Assembly: GCF_051278035.1 (NCBI RefSeq) | Contig: NZ_JBNMNU010000191.1 | Coordinates: forward strand, 1-7,621 | Reading direction: 5' to 3' | Source: Clostridium_AD sp051278035 | Lineage (GTDB): Bacteria; Bacillota; Clostridia; Clostridiales; Clostridiaceae | DNA: 7,621 nt | Shown here: piece by piece, positions 1 to 6,189 of the stretch | Layout: every line of letters starts with the position of its first letter | Numbering within the stretch: the stretch's first letter is position 1 | Translations under genes and position numbers: made by a program | The notes under the pieces: model-generated | Database searches by the model: none | What the model was told of the DNA's origin: nothing | Seen by the model: only the letters and a program-made list of their open reading frames with translations

Positions 1-138
1 CAAATGGTGTGATGATATAAATACAGTTACATCTCTTGATGCGACTTCATCTACAATAATGGACATTATTTCTTTTTTAATTACTGGATCAAGACCCGAT
101 GTAGGCTCGTCAAGTATTAGAATATCCGGCTTTATGCA
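1..138 (-). pseudogene. 5'-truncated ABC transporter ATPase (C-terminal half, runs off window)
   Basis: The minus strand encodes an unmistakable ABC ATPase segment: KPDILILDEPTSGLDP (Walker B with catalytic Glu, then D-loop), followed after about 20 residues by VFISSHHL with the switch His. The frame stays open to the window edge. On the 5' side it meets an in-frame stop at 148-150 after only about five unrelated codons, and no ATG, GTG or TTG precedes the Walker B motif. Walker A, Q-loop and the LSGGQ-type signature, which normally occupy the preceding 140 or so residues, are therefore absent. The upstream neighbour is a GntR/YtrA regulator whose stop codon (132-134) lies inside this fragment. 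In the usual GntR-ATPase-permease operon a full ATPase gene would start here, so I infer a deletion of its first half. A misassembly would look the same. The fragment cannot hydrolyse ATP as it stands. Confidence 0.8.
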
Positions 139-488
139 TTCATTATATTAATTAACTTATCCTTATCAACTCCTATATAATGTGCTTCTATAATTATTTC
201 CTTCATATGTTCTTTAATTGCTTTCATCTTTTCTTCATCCATAATAGGTTTAAAATTTTCTACCACAAACGTTCCTTTTCCTCTTATAACTTCAATTGCC
301 TTCATTCGCTCCAGCTCATTATATGCTTTGCTTATAGTATTAGGGTTAATAGTTATAGCCGCGGCAAGTTCACGTACAGACGGCAACTTATCTCCTGGCC
401 TTAATATTCCTTTTATTATATTCTCCTTTATTCTCTCAATAATCTGCTCATAAATAGGTTTACTGCTTCTGCTATCAATATTTATCAA
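132..488 (-). CDS. GntR family transcriptional regulator, YtrA subfamily
   Basis: Small DNA-binding repressor of the YtrA type, a winged-helix domain with only a short C-terminal helical tail and no large ligand-binding domain. Residues 10-77 hold the wHTH: PIYEQIIERIKENI leads into LRPGDKLPSVRELA, the recognition helix INPNTISKAYNELE, and the wing IEVIRGKGTFV. I choose a TTG start at 486-488, giving 118 aa that begin MINIDSRSSKPIYEQ as is usual for the family. AGAAGGTG sits 5 nt upstream of it. A TTG further up (506) would give 124 aa but has no such site. YtrA regulators normally control an adjacent ABC transporter and their own gene, and here the following ATPase gene is broken. A likely operator lies about 55 bp upstream. 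The C-terminus ends at ..KLINIMNA, close to normal length, so the protein itself is probably functional. The effector is unknown. Confidence 0.88.
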   Translation of the reverse strand: MINIDSRSSKPIYEQIIERIKENIIKGILRPGDKLPSVRELAAAITINPNTISKAYNELERMKAIEVIRGKGTFVVENFKPIMDEEKMKAIKEHMKEIIIEAHYIGVDKDKLINIMNA

Positions 489-524
489 GGATTCACCTTC
501 TCTCAATAATTAAATATTTATGTA

Positions 525-533
525 TTCATACCA
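525..533 (-). promoter_or_regulatory. possible extended -10 of the GntR gene
   Basis: The minus strand reads TGGTATGAA, a TG-N-TATGAA extended -10 form, about 37 bp before the chosen TTG start. No clear -35 hexamer lies 17 bp upstream, because that position is taken by the TGTACTAC repeats. A repressor bound there would block the promoter, which fits autoregulation. This is a weak call based on one hexamer. Confidence 0.3.
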
Positions 534-535
534 TC

Positions 536-566
536 TGTACTACGTGTACTACTTAATGTAGTACAC
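536..566. promoter_or_regulatory. putative GntR/YtrA operator: inverted repeat plus extra half-site
   Basis: Positions 544-552 (GTGTACTAC) and 558-566 (GTAGTACAC) form a perfect 9-bp inverted repeat around the 5-bp spacer TTAAT. A further direct copy of TGTACTAC is at 536-543, immediately before the left arm. Palindromes ending in GTGTA/TACAC with TACTA cores are of the kind expected for YtrA-type dimers. The location 56-78 bp upstream of the GntR start fits autoregulation. Whether the plus-strand peptide gene, about 180 bp away, is also controlled from here is not clear from sequence. Confidence 0.6.
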
Positions 567-748
567 AATATAAATTAAGAGGGATTGTGTAGTAATGGGA
601 CAGAAACGGCAATATAATTCAAATCCTAAAATTAGTAAATAGTATAAATAAAAGTTACGATGGTTATAATATTAAAAATGTTGTGTTTTAAGAGCTCTTG
701 TTTGGACTAAACACTGAGTAAATACAGTAAAATTGGAGGAAACTAATT
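567..748. other. leader/promoter region of the small peptide gene
   Basis: This gene-free AT-rich stretch contains two TATAAT hexamers in plus orientation (613-618 and 665-670, the latter as TGGTTATAAT). Neither has a convincing -35 box at 16-18 bp. Between the second one and the gene are a 10-bp palindrome AAGAGCTCTT (690-699) and an inverted pair GTGTTT (683-688) / AAACAC (709-714), which could form a nested leader hairpin or bind a regulator. I cannot assign a transcription start with confidence. Confidence 0.3.
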
Positions 749-910
749 ATGAATAAAAATAAGTTAAAAGAAACAAAAAAATCTGATGCTAATTTTCAAT
801 TAAATATTGAATCAGCGACCGGTGGTCTTACAAAAGTGCTAAGTAATGAACAAGCTAATGAACAAGCTAATGAGATTACAAAAAATAATAAGCAAAATAA
901 AAGAGCGTAG
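749..910 (+). CDS. small peptide with internal Gly-Gly motif, possible exported precursor peptide
   Basis: A 53-codon gene with a good ribosome binding site, GGAGGA at 735-740, 8 nt before the ATG. The N-terminal half is Lys-rich (MNKNKLKETKK) followed by FQLNIESATGG. The C-terminal half is LTKVLSNEQANEQANE followed by a Lys/Asn-rich end, KNNKQNKRA. Cutting after GG would leave a 26-residue leader and a 27-residue product. The leader only partly fits the classic double-glycine pattern: Ile at -7 is right, but -4 is Ala and -12 is Asn. There is no Cys, no Trp and no transmembrane stretch, so a lanthipeptide, sactipeptide or pore-forming class II bacteriocin core is unlikely. A small secreted signalling peptide is one possibility, and a cytosolic small protein is another. 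No peptidase-type exporter or modification enzyme is next to it; the only transporter nearby is the convergent ABC operon. I do not recognise a named family. Confidence 0.6.
   Translation: MNKNKLKETKKSDANFQLNIESATGGLTKVLSNEQANEQANEITKNNKQNKRA
844..873 (+). repeat. 12-nt tandem repeat, 2.5 copies, inside the peptide gene
   Basis: The unit TAATGAACAAGC occurs twice in perfect tandem (844-855, 856-867) and is followed by the first six bases of a third copy (868-873). Because 12 is a multiple of 3, the repeat stays in frame and encodes NEQANEQANE. Copy number could change by slippage without breaking the gene. Confidence 0.9.
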
Positions 911-921
911 TTGACTCTTTT
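899..921 (+). terminator. weak hairpin at the end of the peptide gene
   Basis: AAAAGAG (899-905) pairs with CTCTTTT (915-921) across a 9-nt loop that contains the TAG stop codon. The stem is short and A/T-rich and no separate T-run follows it, so it is at best a poor intrinsic terminator. The stronger hairpin at 1061-1095 may end this transcript instead. Confidence 0.3.
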
Positions 922-1060
922 GTCTTATAAATGTTTTTATCTTATATAATATCCACTTACAAGGGGTCTCGCCAACATTTCTCTAAATCACACTAACGGA
1001 ATTAAAAACACCCTTAACTAGGATAAAAAGCATACAACCTAATAAGATATTATTTTGAAT

Positions 1061-1095
1061 CAAAAGAACCATCTGGAGCTCAGATGGTTCTTTTG
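1061..1095 (-). terminator. transcription terminator hairpin of the ABC operon, possibly bidirectional
   Basis: A perfect 15-bp stem joins CAAAAGAACCATCTG (1061-1075) to CAGATGGTTCTTTTG (1081-1095) with the 5-nt loop GAGCT. It begins 3 nt past the stop codon of the permease gene. The 3' arm carries CTTTT in either orientation, so it can act on the minus-strand operon and on plus-strand transcripts from the small peptide gene. It lies between the two convergent units. Confidence 0.8.
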
Positions 1096-1098
1096 GCA

Positions 1099-3708
1099 TT
1101 ATATGTTTTCTGTTTTCAATGCATCAATAATATTCTCTTTCCTGATTTTTGAACTTGAATATAGCATTGTTGAACTTACAATTGCAAATACAGAAGTTAC
1201 AGTAACAATAACACTACCCCATGGAATAGCAAATTCAACACCAGACGAGTCGTTTAAAACTCTGTAAATCAAATACATTATTCCAAAACTAATGGGAAGT
1301 CCATAGAGTAAGGATTTAATGCCATAGAACAAGCTCTCGTAATTGATCATTTTATTGAAACTTTTTGGTGTCATTCCAACGGATTTGAACATTGCAAATT
1401 CCTGTCTTCGCAAGGTTATACTAGTTGATATTGTATTAAAAATGTTAGCTATGCAAATAGAAGTAATAATTGCTATAAAGCCATAAAAGAATACATATAT
1501 AAAGGTCATGAGTTGTCTCTCTCGTTTATTCATACTTGCAACATCATAAATATATACGCTTCCAATTGAGGTCTTATTTTGATATTCTTTAATGTTTTCT
1601 ATAAGCTTCGTAGGATTAGAACTTTTAAAATACATACGAGCAAATCCTATCTCGGATGTTTTGGGTAGCTTAGAGTGTATGCTAGCATATACCTCCTCTG
1701 ATACTATAAGTAAAGGTTGGGTTGGGTTATTTAACATAGGATAACCAAGGGGTGCCTTATTTGCAAGTGCCGCTATCTCGAGCAAAGTACTATACTTAGT
1801 AGGCTCATTATTTATTACGTGAGTGAGTTTCAACTTTTCCCCTTCCGCAATGTTAAATTGTTTCATGCGTTCGTATTTATTATGGGCTTTAATAGTTACC
1901 ATATTAATAAGTATTCCACGAGGATTTGCTACATCTTTTAATCTATTAAAATCCATTTCCGTTTGGGTTGCATATCTTTTAAGCGAATCATCGTCAATAG
2001 ATTTTATTACAAAGTTCATTTGATATGTATCATCACTATTATTATCGGGCTTATAAAGTGCTTTAATTTCATCTGAAATCAAACTGCTTTTAGCATTTAA
2101 TCGAGATGACGCCGTTTGTTCTATAACACTTTCATCAGCATACTTTATCTTTGATATGGAATTATAAAAATCCCTTTTTTCCTTAGCTGTAGCGGCGGAT
2201 GAAACATACAATGAAACATCATAAGGAACAGTATTCACTATGGTTTTAGCTGACTTTTGAGAAAGTAGGGACAGTGATGAAACAGATAAAAATAAGACAA
2301 TACTAATCACCAAGGAAATTATGGTAGCTCTATATCTTCGATTATTGCGTTTTAAGTTCTTAAGTCCAAGTTCCCCTTCAAATCCAAATATACGCCGCGT
2401 TAGTTTAGATGTTTTTACGATCTTATCTGTGAGCTTTATATCTCGTGATTGTCGTATACCATCAATAGGTGATATCTTAGATGCACGTTTCGCTGGTATA
2501 TAAGAGGATATAAAAATAGTAATCATTGAGAGTAATATAGCAACTAAAATTACAAGAGGCGAAGTCATAAGCTTTAGCTTAACCCCTGTGCTAAGTATAC
2601 TTCCTAATAGCGGTTGCACGAGGATAAAGGTTATTCCTATTCCTAGTGTACCCAGTAATATACCTATAGGTATACCAATCATACCTACAACAAAACCTTC
2701 AAAGAATACAGAGTTCTTTTTTTGCTTTTTTGTGGCTCCAACGCTCGCCAGCATACCCAGATGGCGACTCCGCTCTGAGATTGAAATTGCGAAGGAATTA
2801 CATATAAGTGCTGCAGATCCTATAACGATAATAGTTGTCATTATAACTGCAAGTGCGTAAAGTGTTAATAAAGTATCACCACTAACAATTCCAAAGTAGC
2901 GCAAAAGATTACTATTATAGATTACGTCATTACTAGTAACTCCTATGACTTTTGAAAGCTTATTTGCTTGTTCATTTACTTTTTTACTCACATGTTTCCA
3001 AGCTACTGAAATATTAACAGTCTCATTAGGGGTGAGTTCCTTTTTATCAAGATAAGATATCACTGTATAACCTGGCGACGAGTAGGGTTCAAAACCTGGC
3101 CTGCTAATAATTCCTGTTATAGTATATTCTTTTGTTACCTTTGTAATAAGTTTCTCACCTTTGTTATCCGCACTCTTCTTTTCAAAGCCGTAATACTGAC
3201 CAATGGCTACATTATTTCCATCTTTATAACGCTGCCCAATATCCAATTTTAGAACATCACCAACCTTATATATCACACCACCGTTTTCTGCAATATGGGA
3301 AGATATAAGGATTTCATTTGATTTTTTAGGGAAATGTCCTCCTACTAAATTCAAATTGAAGTCTTTGAAACCCTGTTCATCGTATGATTTAATAAAAAGA
3401 TAGGGCTTGTTCTCGTTTTTAGAACCTTTAAGTTTTGCATACCCTATATCTTGACTGAGCGCTGCTGTAGAAGTGTTTTTATCACTCATCACTTTACTGA
3501 TGTTTTGCCTTTGCATATTCTTATAAAGTACATGAAAGTTTCCTGTGCTAGCTATCTCATTTCTTTGCATCATATTAATAAAAGAGATAACAGAAGTAGG
3601 CACCGCTGTTATCAATGCAACTGACAATACAACCCCAATAATGGTGAAAATAGTACGTTTTTTATTTAATTTCATATGACGAAGGGTTAAAGAACTTATA
3701 ATATTCAT
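1099..3708 (-). CDS. ABC transporter permease, FtsX/MacB type with two extracytoplasmic domains
   Basis: Membrane subunit of an ABC exporter or mechanotransmission-type transporter, 869 aa. I see about eight membrane segments in two similar halves: TM1 ~19-43, a ~230-residue outer domain, TM2-4 ~278-305, 333-365, 382-405; then TM5 ~460-483, a ~250-residue outer domain, and TM6-8 ~735-758, 792-816, 827-850. Each half has the cytoplasmic FtsX coupling motif: SERSRHLGMLASVGAT (311-326) and TLRRQEFAMFKSVGMTP (765-781). This two-domain layout differs from BceB of Bacillus, which has ten TMs and one large loop. The start codon overlaps the ATPase stop by 4 nt (ATGA), so the two are translationally coupled. 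Together with the adjacent two-component system, a role in sensing or resisting peptide antibiotics or other envelope stress is likely but inferred. The substrate cannot be read from sequence. Confidence 0.9.
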   Translation of the reverse strand: MNIISSLTLRHMKLNKKRTIFTIIGVVLSVALITAVPTSVISFINMMQRNEIASTGNFHVLYKNMQRQNISKVMSDKNTSTAALSQDIGYAKLKGSKNENKPYLFIKSYDEQGFKDFNLNLVGGHFPKKSNEILISSHIAENGGVIYKVGDVLKLDIGQRYKDGNNVAIGQYYGFEKKSADNKGEKLITKVTKEYTITGIISRPGFEPYSSPGYTVISYLDKKELTPNETVNISVAWKHVSKKVNEQANKLSKVIGVTSNDVIYNSNLLRYFGIVSGDTLLTLYALAVIMTTIIVIGSAALICNSFAISISERSRHLGMLASVGATKKQKKNSVFFEGFVVGMIGIPIGILLGTLGIGITFILVQPLLGSILSTGVKLKLMTSPLVILVAILLSMITIFISSYIPAKRASKISPIDGIRQSRDIKLTDKIVKTSKLTRRIFGFEGELGLKNLKRNNRRYRATIISLVISIVLFLSVSSLSLLSQKSAKTIVNTVPYDVSLYVSSAATAKEKRDFYNSISKIKYADESVIEQTASSRLNAKSSLISDEIKALYKPDNNSDDTYQMNFVIKSIDDDSLKRYATQTEMDFNRLKDVANPRGILINMVTIKAHNKYERMKQFNIAEGEKLKLTHVINNEPTKYSTLLEIAALANKAPLGYPMLNNPTQPLLIVSEEVYASIHSKLPKTSEIGFARMYFKSSNPTKLIENIKEYQNKTSIGSVYIYDVASMNKRERQLMTFIYVFFYGFIAIITSICIANIFNTISTSITLRRQEFAMFKSVGMTPKSFNKMINYESLFYGIKSLLYGLPISFGIMYLIYRVLNDSSGVEFAIPWGSVIVTVTSVFAIVSSTMLYSSSKIRKENIIDALKTENI

Positions 3709-4388
3709 CTTCGAATCACCTCATCCTTAGAAATATGACCGTCTTCAATGGAGATTAGTCTGTCCGCCTGCAAAGCAATGCGTTCATCATGAGTGATTAT
3801 TATTAATGTCTGATGGTACTTCTTGTTTGACAGCTTTAGGAGCTCTATTATCTCTGCACTATTTTTACTATCAAGGTTACCTGTGGGCTCATCTGCAAGT
3901 ACGAGTGCTGGGTTATTAATTAATGCCCTACCTATGGATACACGTTGCTGTTGTCCACCTGAAAGTTGATTAGGAAGGTGTTTTAGCCTATTCGCAAGAC
4001 CTAACGTGCTAATTATCTCATCCAGTTGTCCTTCTTTTATTTTTTGCCCATCAAGTAGTAGAGGCAGGGTAATGTTTTCCTCCACATTCAAAACTGGTAT
4101 TAAATTATAAAATTGATAAATGAGACCTATTTGCCTGCGTCTGAATATAGCAAGCTTTGTTTCATCCAGTTTGTAAATGTCAGTATTCTCTACAAAAACC
4201 TTCCCAGTAGTTGGGGTGTCTACACCACCCAACATATGCAAAAGTGTTGATTTACCTGATCCCGATGGCCCAATAATTGCAACAAATTCACCTTTATTCA
4301 CTGAAAACGATACATTATCTAGAGCCTTTACAGCTGATTCACCCGTGCCATATATTTTAGACAGATTCTCTACTCTCAATATTTCCAT
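3705..4388 (-). CDS. ABC transporter ATP-binding protein, MacB/LolD-like
   Basis: Nucleotide-binding subunit, 227 aa, with every catalytic element: Walker A GPSGSGKST (40-48), Q-loop Gln92 in YQFYNLIP, signature LSGGQQQR (142-149), Walker B ALVLADEP (161-168), D-loop NLDS (171-174) and switch His200 in IIITHD. The sequence class (YQFYNLIP.LNVEENITLPLLL, ADEPTGNLDS) is that of ATPases partnering FtsX-type permeases rather than nutrient importers. GAGGAG (4398-4403) lies 9 nt before the ATG. The gene follows the histidine kinase gene after an 83-bp gap holding its own promoter-like elements, and it overlaps the permease gene by 4 nt. It should form a homodimer on the inner face of the membrane and power the 869-aa permease. 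Confidence 0.95.
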   Translation of the reverse strand: MEILRVENLSKIYGTGESAVKALDNVSFSVNKGEFVAIIGPSGSGKSTLLHMLGGVDTPTTGKVFVENTDIYKLDETKLAIFRRRQIGLIYQFYNLIPVLNVEENITLPLLLDGQKIKEGQLDEIISTLGLANRLKHLPNQLSGGQQQRVSIGRALINNPALVLADEPTGNLDSKNSAEIIELLKLSNKKYHQTLIIITHDERIALQADRLISIEDGHISKDEVIRR

Positions 4389-4420
4389 TTTTGCTCACTC
4401 CTCTATTAGTCTATGAACTT

Positions 4421-4426
4421 AGTATA
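4421..4426 (-). promoter_or_regulatory. -10 box of the ATPase/permease promoter
   Basis: TATACT on the minus strand is a near-consensus -10. A start about 7 nt downstream would give a leader of roughly 26 nt containing the GAGGAG ribosome binding site. The hexamer 17 bp upstream is ACCGCA, a very poor -35, so the promoter probably needs an activator. Confidence 0.5.
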
Positions 4427-4447
4427 TCTGCCTAATATGACTGTGCG

Positions 4448-4475
4448 GTGACAATTTAAGTGACGATTTTGTCAC
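4448..4475 (-). promoter_or_regulatory. putative response-regulator binding site (direct repeats)
   Basis: On the minus strand AAATCGTCAC (4469-4460) and AAATTGTCAC (4457-4448) are direct repeats matching 9 of 10 bases at a 12-bp pitch. A GTGAC at 4475-4471 makes a second, inverted pairing with the first copy (GTGAC-6-GTCAC). The block sits just upstream of the expected -35 position of the ATPase promoter and overlaps the last codons of the kinase gene. Tandem half-sites about one helical turn apart are typical of OmpR-family activators, and the regulator gene is in the same cluster. Assignment to that regulator is inference. Confidence 0.55.
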
Positions 4476-5473
4476 ACAACGCTTTTGTAAATCTTTATAG
4501 TAAATTCAGTGCCTTTGTCTTTTTCGCTATTAACTTCAATGGTACCGCCCTGTTTTTGAAAAATGATTTTTGACATGGCAAGTCCGATACCTATACTGTC
4601 ATTGTGAGCATTGATGCCTTTATAAAACCGATTGAATATATGTGGTAAATCTTCCTTATGGATACCTTCACCGTTATCGAATATTTTTATAATTGTATAT
4701 ATTGGAGTTTCACAAAAAGTAATACCTATATTCCCACCTGAGGGTGTATGTTCAATACAATTTTTTATTATATTTGTAGCAGCTTCTGCTGACCAATTAA
4801 AATCACCAATAAACTCAGTGTGATCATCTCCGCTAATCTCAAGGGTTTGCTCTTTGATTTCCATAGGAATTAAGAGATGTTGGGTAGCTCTACTGATAAG
4901 CTTTTCTATATTCACATTCTCTTTTTTTAACTCAATTGTACCTGCATCAATTTTAGATATTTTTAACAGTGACGCAACAAGCCACTTAAGTCTTTCAAGT
5001 TGTGAACGGATGTTTTGCGAAAATTCCTGACGTTTATCCTTTGGTAGGCTTTCATCGCATATCAGGTCCGTCATAACAAACATTGAGGTTATTGGAGTTT
5101 TAAGCTGATGTGAAATATCAGAAATTGAATCCGCAAGTAAAATCTTGTCTTTCTTTAACAGTTCTGCTTGCTCATATAGTGTCACGGTTACTTTATATAT
5201 TTCACTTTTGAGTATGCTAAGCTCACCCTCGTCATTATCTCTAATATCAAGGGAATATTGCCCACTTGCAATGCGCCTTAGATATTCCGAAAGTTCCTCT
5301 AATTGCTTGTATCTCCATTTAGTAAAAAGAATGGAGATAACAACCATTAAAATCAAAGCTGAAAGTGTTATAATACCGGAAGTGACATTTACAAAAAAAC
5401 ATGCAACAGACCCTATTATTAAAATCGTATACAAAAGAATTATATATATCTTTATTTCTTTGTTTCGTAGCAT
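4472..5473 (-). CDS. sensor histidine kinase, intramembrane-sensing type
   Basis: Membrane histidine kinase of 333 aa. Two close membrane helices (about 8-28 and 32-52) leave only a few residues outside, so there is no extracellular sensor domain. A HAMP-like linker follows (about 53-103, with RRIASGQYSLDIRDNDEGEL), then the dimerisation/phosphoacceptor domain with DISHQLKTPITS (His122). The ATPase domain shows N-box NIIKNCIEHTPSGG (234-247), G1 DNGEGI (266-271), F-box IFNRFYKG and G2 GIGLAMSK (295-302). All catalytic residues are present. The short N-terminus is like BceS/VanS-class kinases that take their signal from the membrane or from a partner ABC transporter. The ATG is 1 nt past the response-regulator stop and uses GGAG inside that gene's end, so the pair is co-translated. 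It should phosphorylate the upstream-encoded regulator. Confidence 0.95.
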   Translation of the reverse strand: MLRNKEIKIYIILLYTILIIGSVACFFVNVTSGIITLSALILMVVISILFTKWRYKQLEELSEYLRRIASGQYSLDIRDNDEGELSILKSEIYKVTVTLYEQAELLKKDKILLADSISDISHQLKTPITSMFVMTDLICDESLPKDKRQEFSQNIRSQLERLKWLVASLLKISKIDAGTIELKKENVNIEKLISRATQHLLIPMEIKEQTLEISGDDHTEFIGDFNWSAEAATNIIKNCIEHTPSGGNIGITFCETPIYTIIKIFDNGEGIHKEDLPHIFNRFYKGINAHNDSIGIGLAMSKIIFQKQGGTIEVNSEKDKGTEFTIKIYKSVV

Positions 5474-5474
5474 A

Positions 5475-6152
5475 TTAATCTCCTACCTTATATCCAATTC
5501 CGCGAACTGTTATTATGATTTTTGGTTCTTGGTTGTTATCCTCAATCTTTTCACGCAAACGTTTAATATATACTGTTAAGGTATTGTCATTTACAAAATC
5601 ACCTGCAAAATCCCATAAGCCTTCTAAAAGTTGATTACGGCTAAGAACTTGTCCCTGGTTATTCGCAAAGATTAGAAGCAACCTGTACTCAAGAGAGGTT
5701 AATATAATTTCTTGCTCTCCTTTATACACCTTTGCCTGATTCGTGTCTATTTTTATACAACCAAAGTTAAACAGCGTTTTTGCACAGGCTGTCTTGTCAT
5801 ATCTGCGAAGTACAGATTTAATTCGAGAAAGAAGCTCTCTAATGCGAAAGGGCTTTGTTATATAGTCATCGGCTCCCATATCAAGACCCATAACCACATT
5901 AACCTCATCATCTATTGCCGTTAGAAATATCACCGGTATATCTTCTTTTGCTCTAATTATTTTACAAACATCGTAGCCACTCCCATCTGGAAGGGATAGA
6001 TCAAGTATTGCAAGATTAAAGCTATTTTTATGTATCATAGCTTTTGCTGACTCCACATTCAAGCAGTGGGTAACAAAATACCCCTCCTGAGTTAACGAGT
6101 AGCAAAGCCCTGATGCAATTATTCTATCATCCTCAACAAATAGTATTTTCAT
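5475..6152 (-). CDS. OmpR/PhoB family response regulator
   Basis: DNA-binding response regulator, 225 aa from the start I prefer. The receiver domain covers residues 2-112: acidic pair Asp8/Asp9 in FVEDD, phosphoacceptor Asp51 in LAILDLSLPDG, Thr78 in FLTA, Lys100 in ITKPF. The OmpR-type winged helix covers about 128-223, with LTSLEYRLL, NTLTVYIKRLREKIE as recognition region, and the ending VRGIGYKVGD. An in-frame ATG seven codons earlier (6173) lies upstream of or within the ribosome binding site AAGGAG (6163-6168), so MKILFVEDD at 6152, 10 nt after GGAG, is the likelier start. It is the partner of the histidine kinase 1 nt downstream. Its most likely target is the ATPase promoter with the AAATyGTCAC repeats. 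Confidence 0.95.
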   Translation of the reverse strand: MKILFVEDDRIIASGLCYSLTQEGYFVTHCLNVESAKAMIHKNSFNLAILDLSLPDGSGYDVCKIIRAKEDIPVIFLTAIDDEVNVVMGLDMGADDYITKPFRIRELLSRIKSVLRRYDKTACAKTLFNFGCIKIDTNQAKVYKGEQEIILTSLEYRLLLIFANNQGQVLSRNQLLEGLWDFAGDFVNDNTLTVYIKRLREKIEDNNQEPKIIITVRGIGYKVGD

Positions 6153-6174
6153 AATGTATAATCTCCTTTTCATA

Positions 6175-6189
6175 CTTGTACCATTTTAT
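6175..6189 (-). promoter_or_regulatory. possible extended -10 before the response regulator gene
   Basis: The minus strand reads ATAAAATGGTACAAG. Its first 11 bases are identical to the sequence around the extended -10 upstream of the kinase-like gene (ATAAAATGGTATAAT). Here the hexamer is TACAAG, a poorer -10, and the predicted start would fall almost on the ribosome binding site. It may be a weak promoter, or the cluster may be read through from the upstream gene, whose end is only 33 bp before the regulator start. Confidence 0.3.

Noticed and set aside
180..404. Plus-strand open frame antisense to the GntR gene
   Set aside because: Shadow of the minus-strand wHTH gene; Phe/Tyr/Cys-rich nonsense composition and no ribosome binding site.
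943..1008. 21-codon plus-strand frame after the peptide gene, considered as a second peptide
   Set aside because: No ribosome binding site and no leader or repeat features.
2588..2860. Plus-strand 90-codon frame inside the permease gene
   Set aside because: Mirror of membrane-coding sequence on the opposite strand, with no independent start signals.
1099..4388. Naming the transporter BceAB
   Set aside because: The permease has two large outer domains and about eight helices instead of ten helices with one loop, so the specific name is not supported.
5145..5579. Plus-strand 144-codon open frame antisense to the kinase and regulator genes
   Set aside because: It overlaps two well-supported genes on the other strand, has no ribosome binding site, and its translation has the Ser/Leu/Ile-rich character of a shadow frame.
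6150..6173. Longer response-regulator start (MKRRLYI...)
   Set aside because: Its first codons are the ribosome binding site for the internal ATG; family members start at MKILFVEDD.
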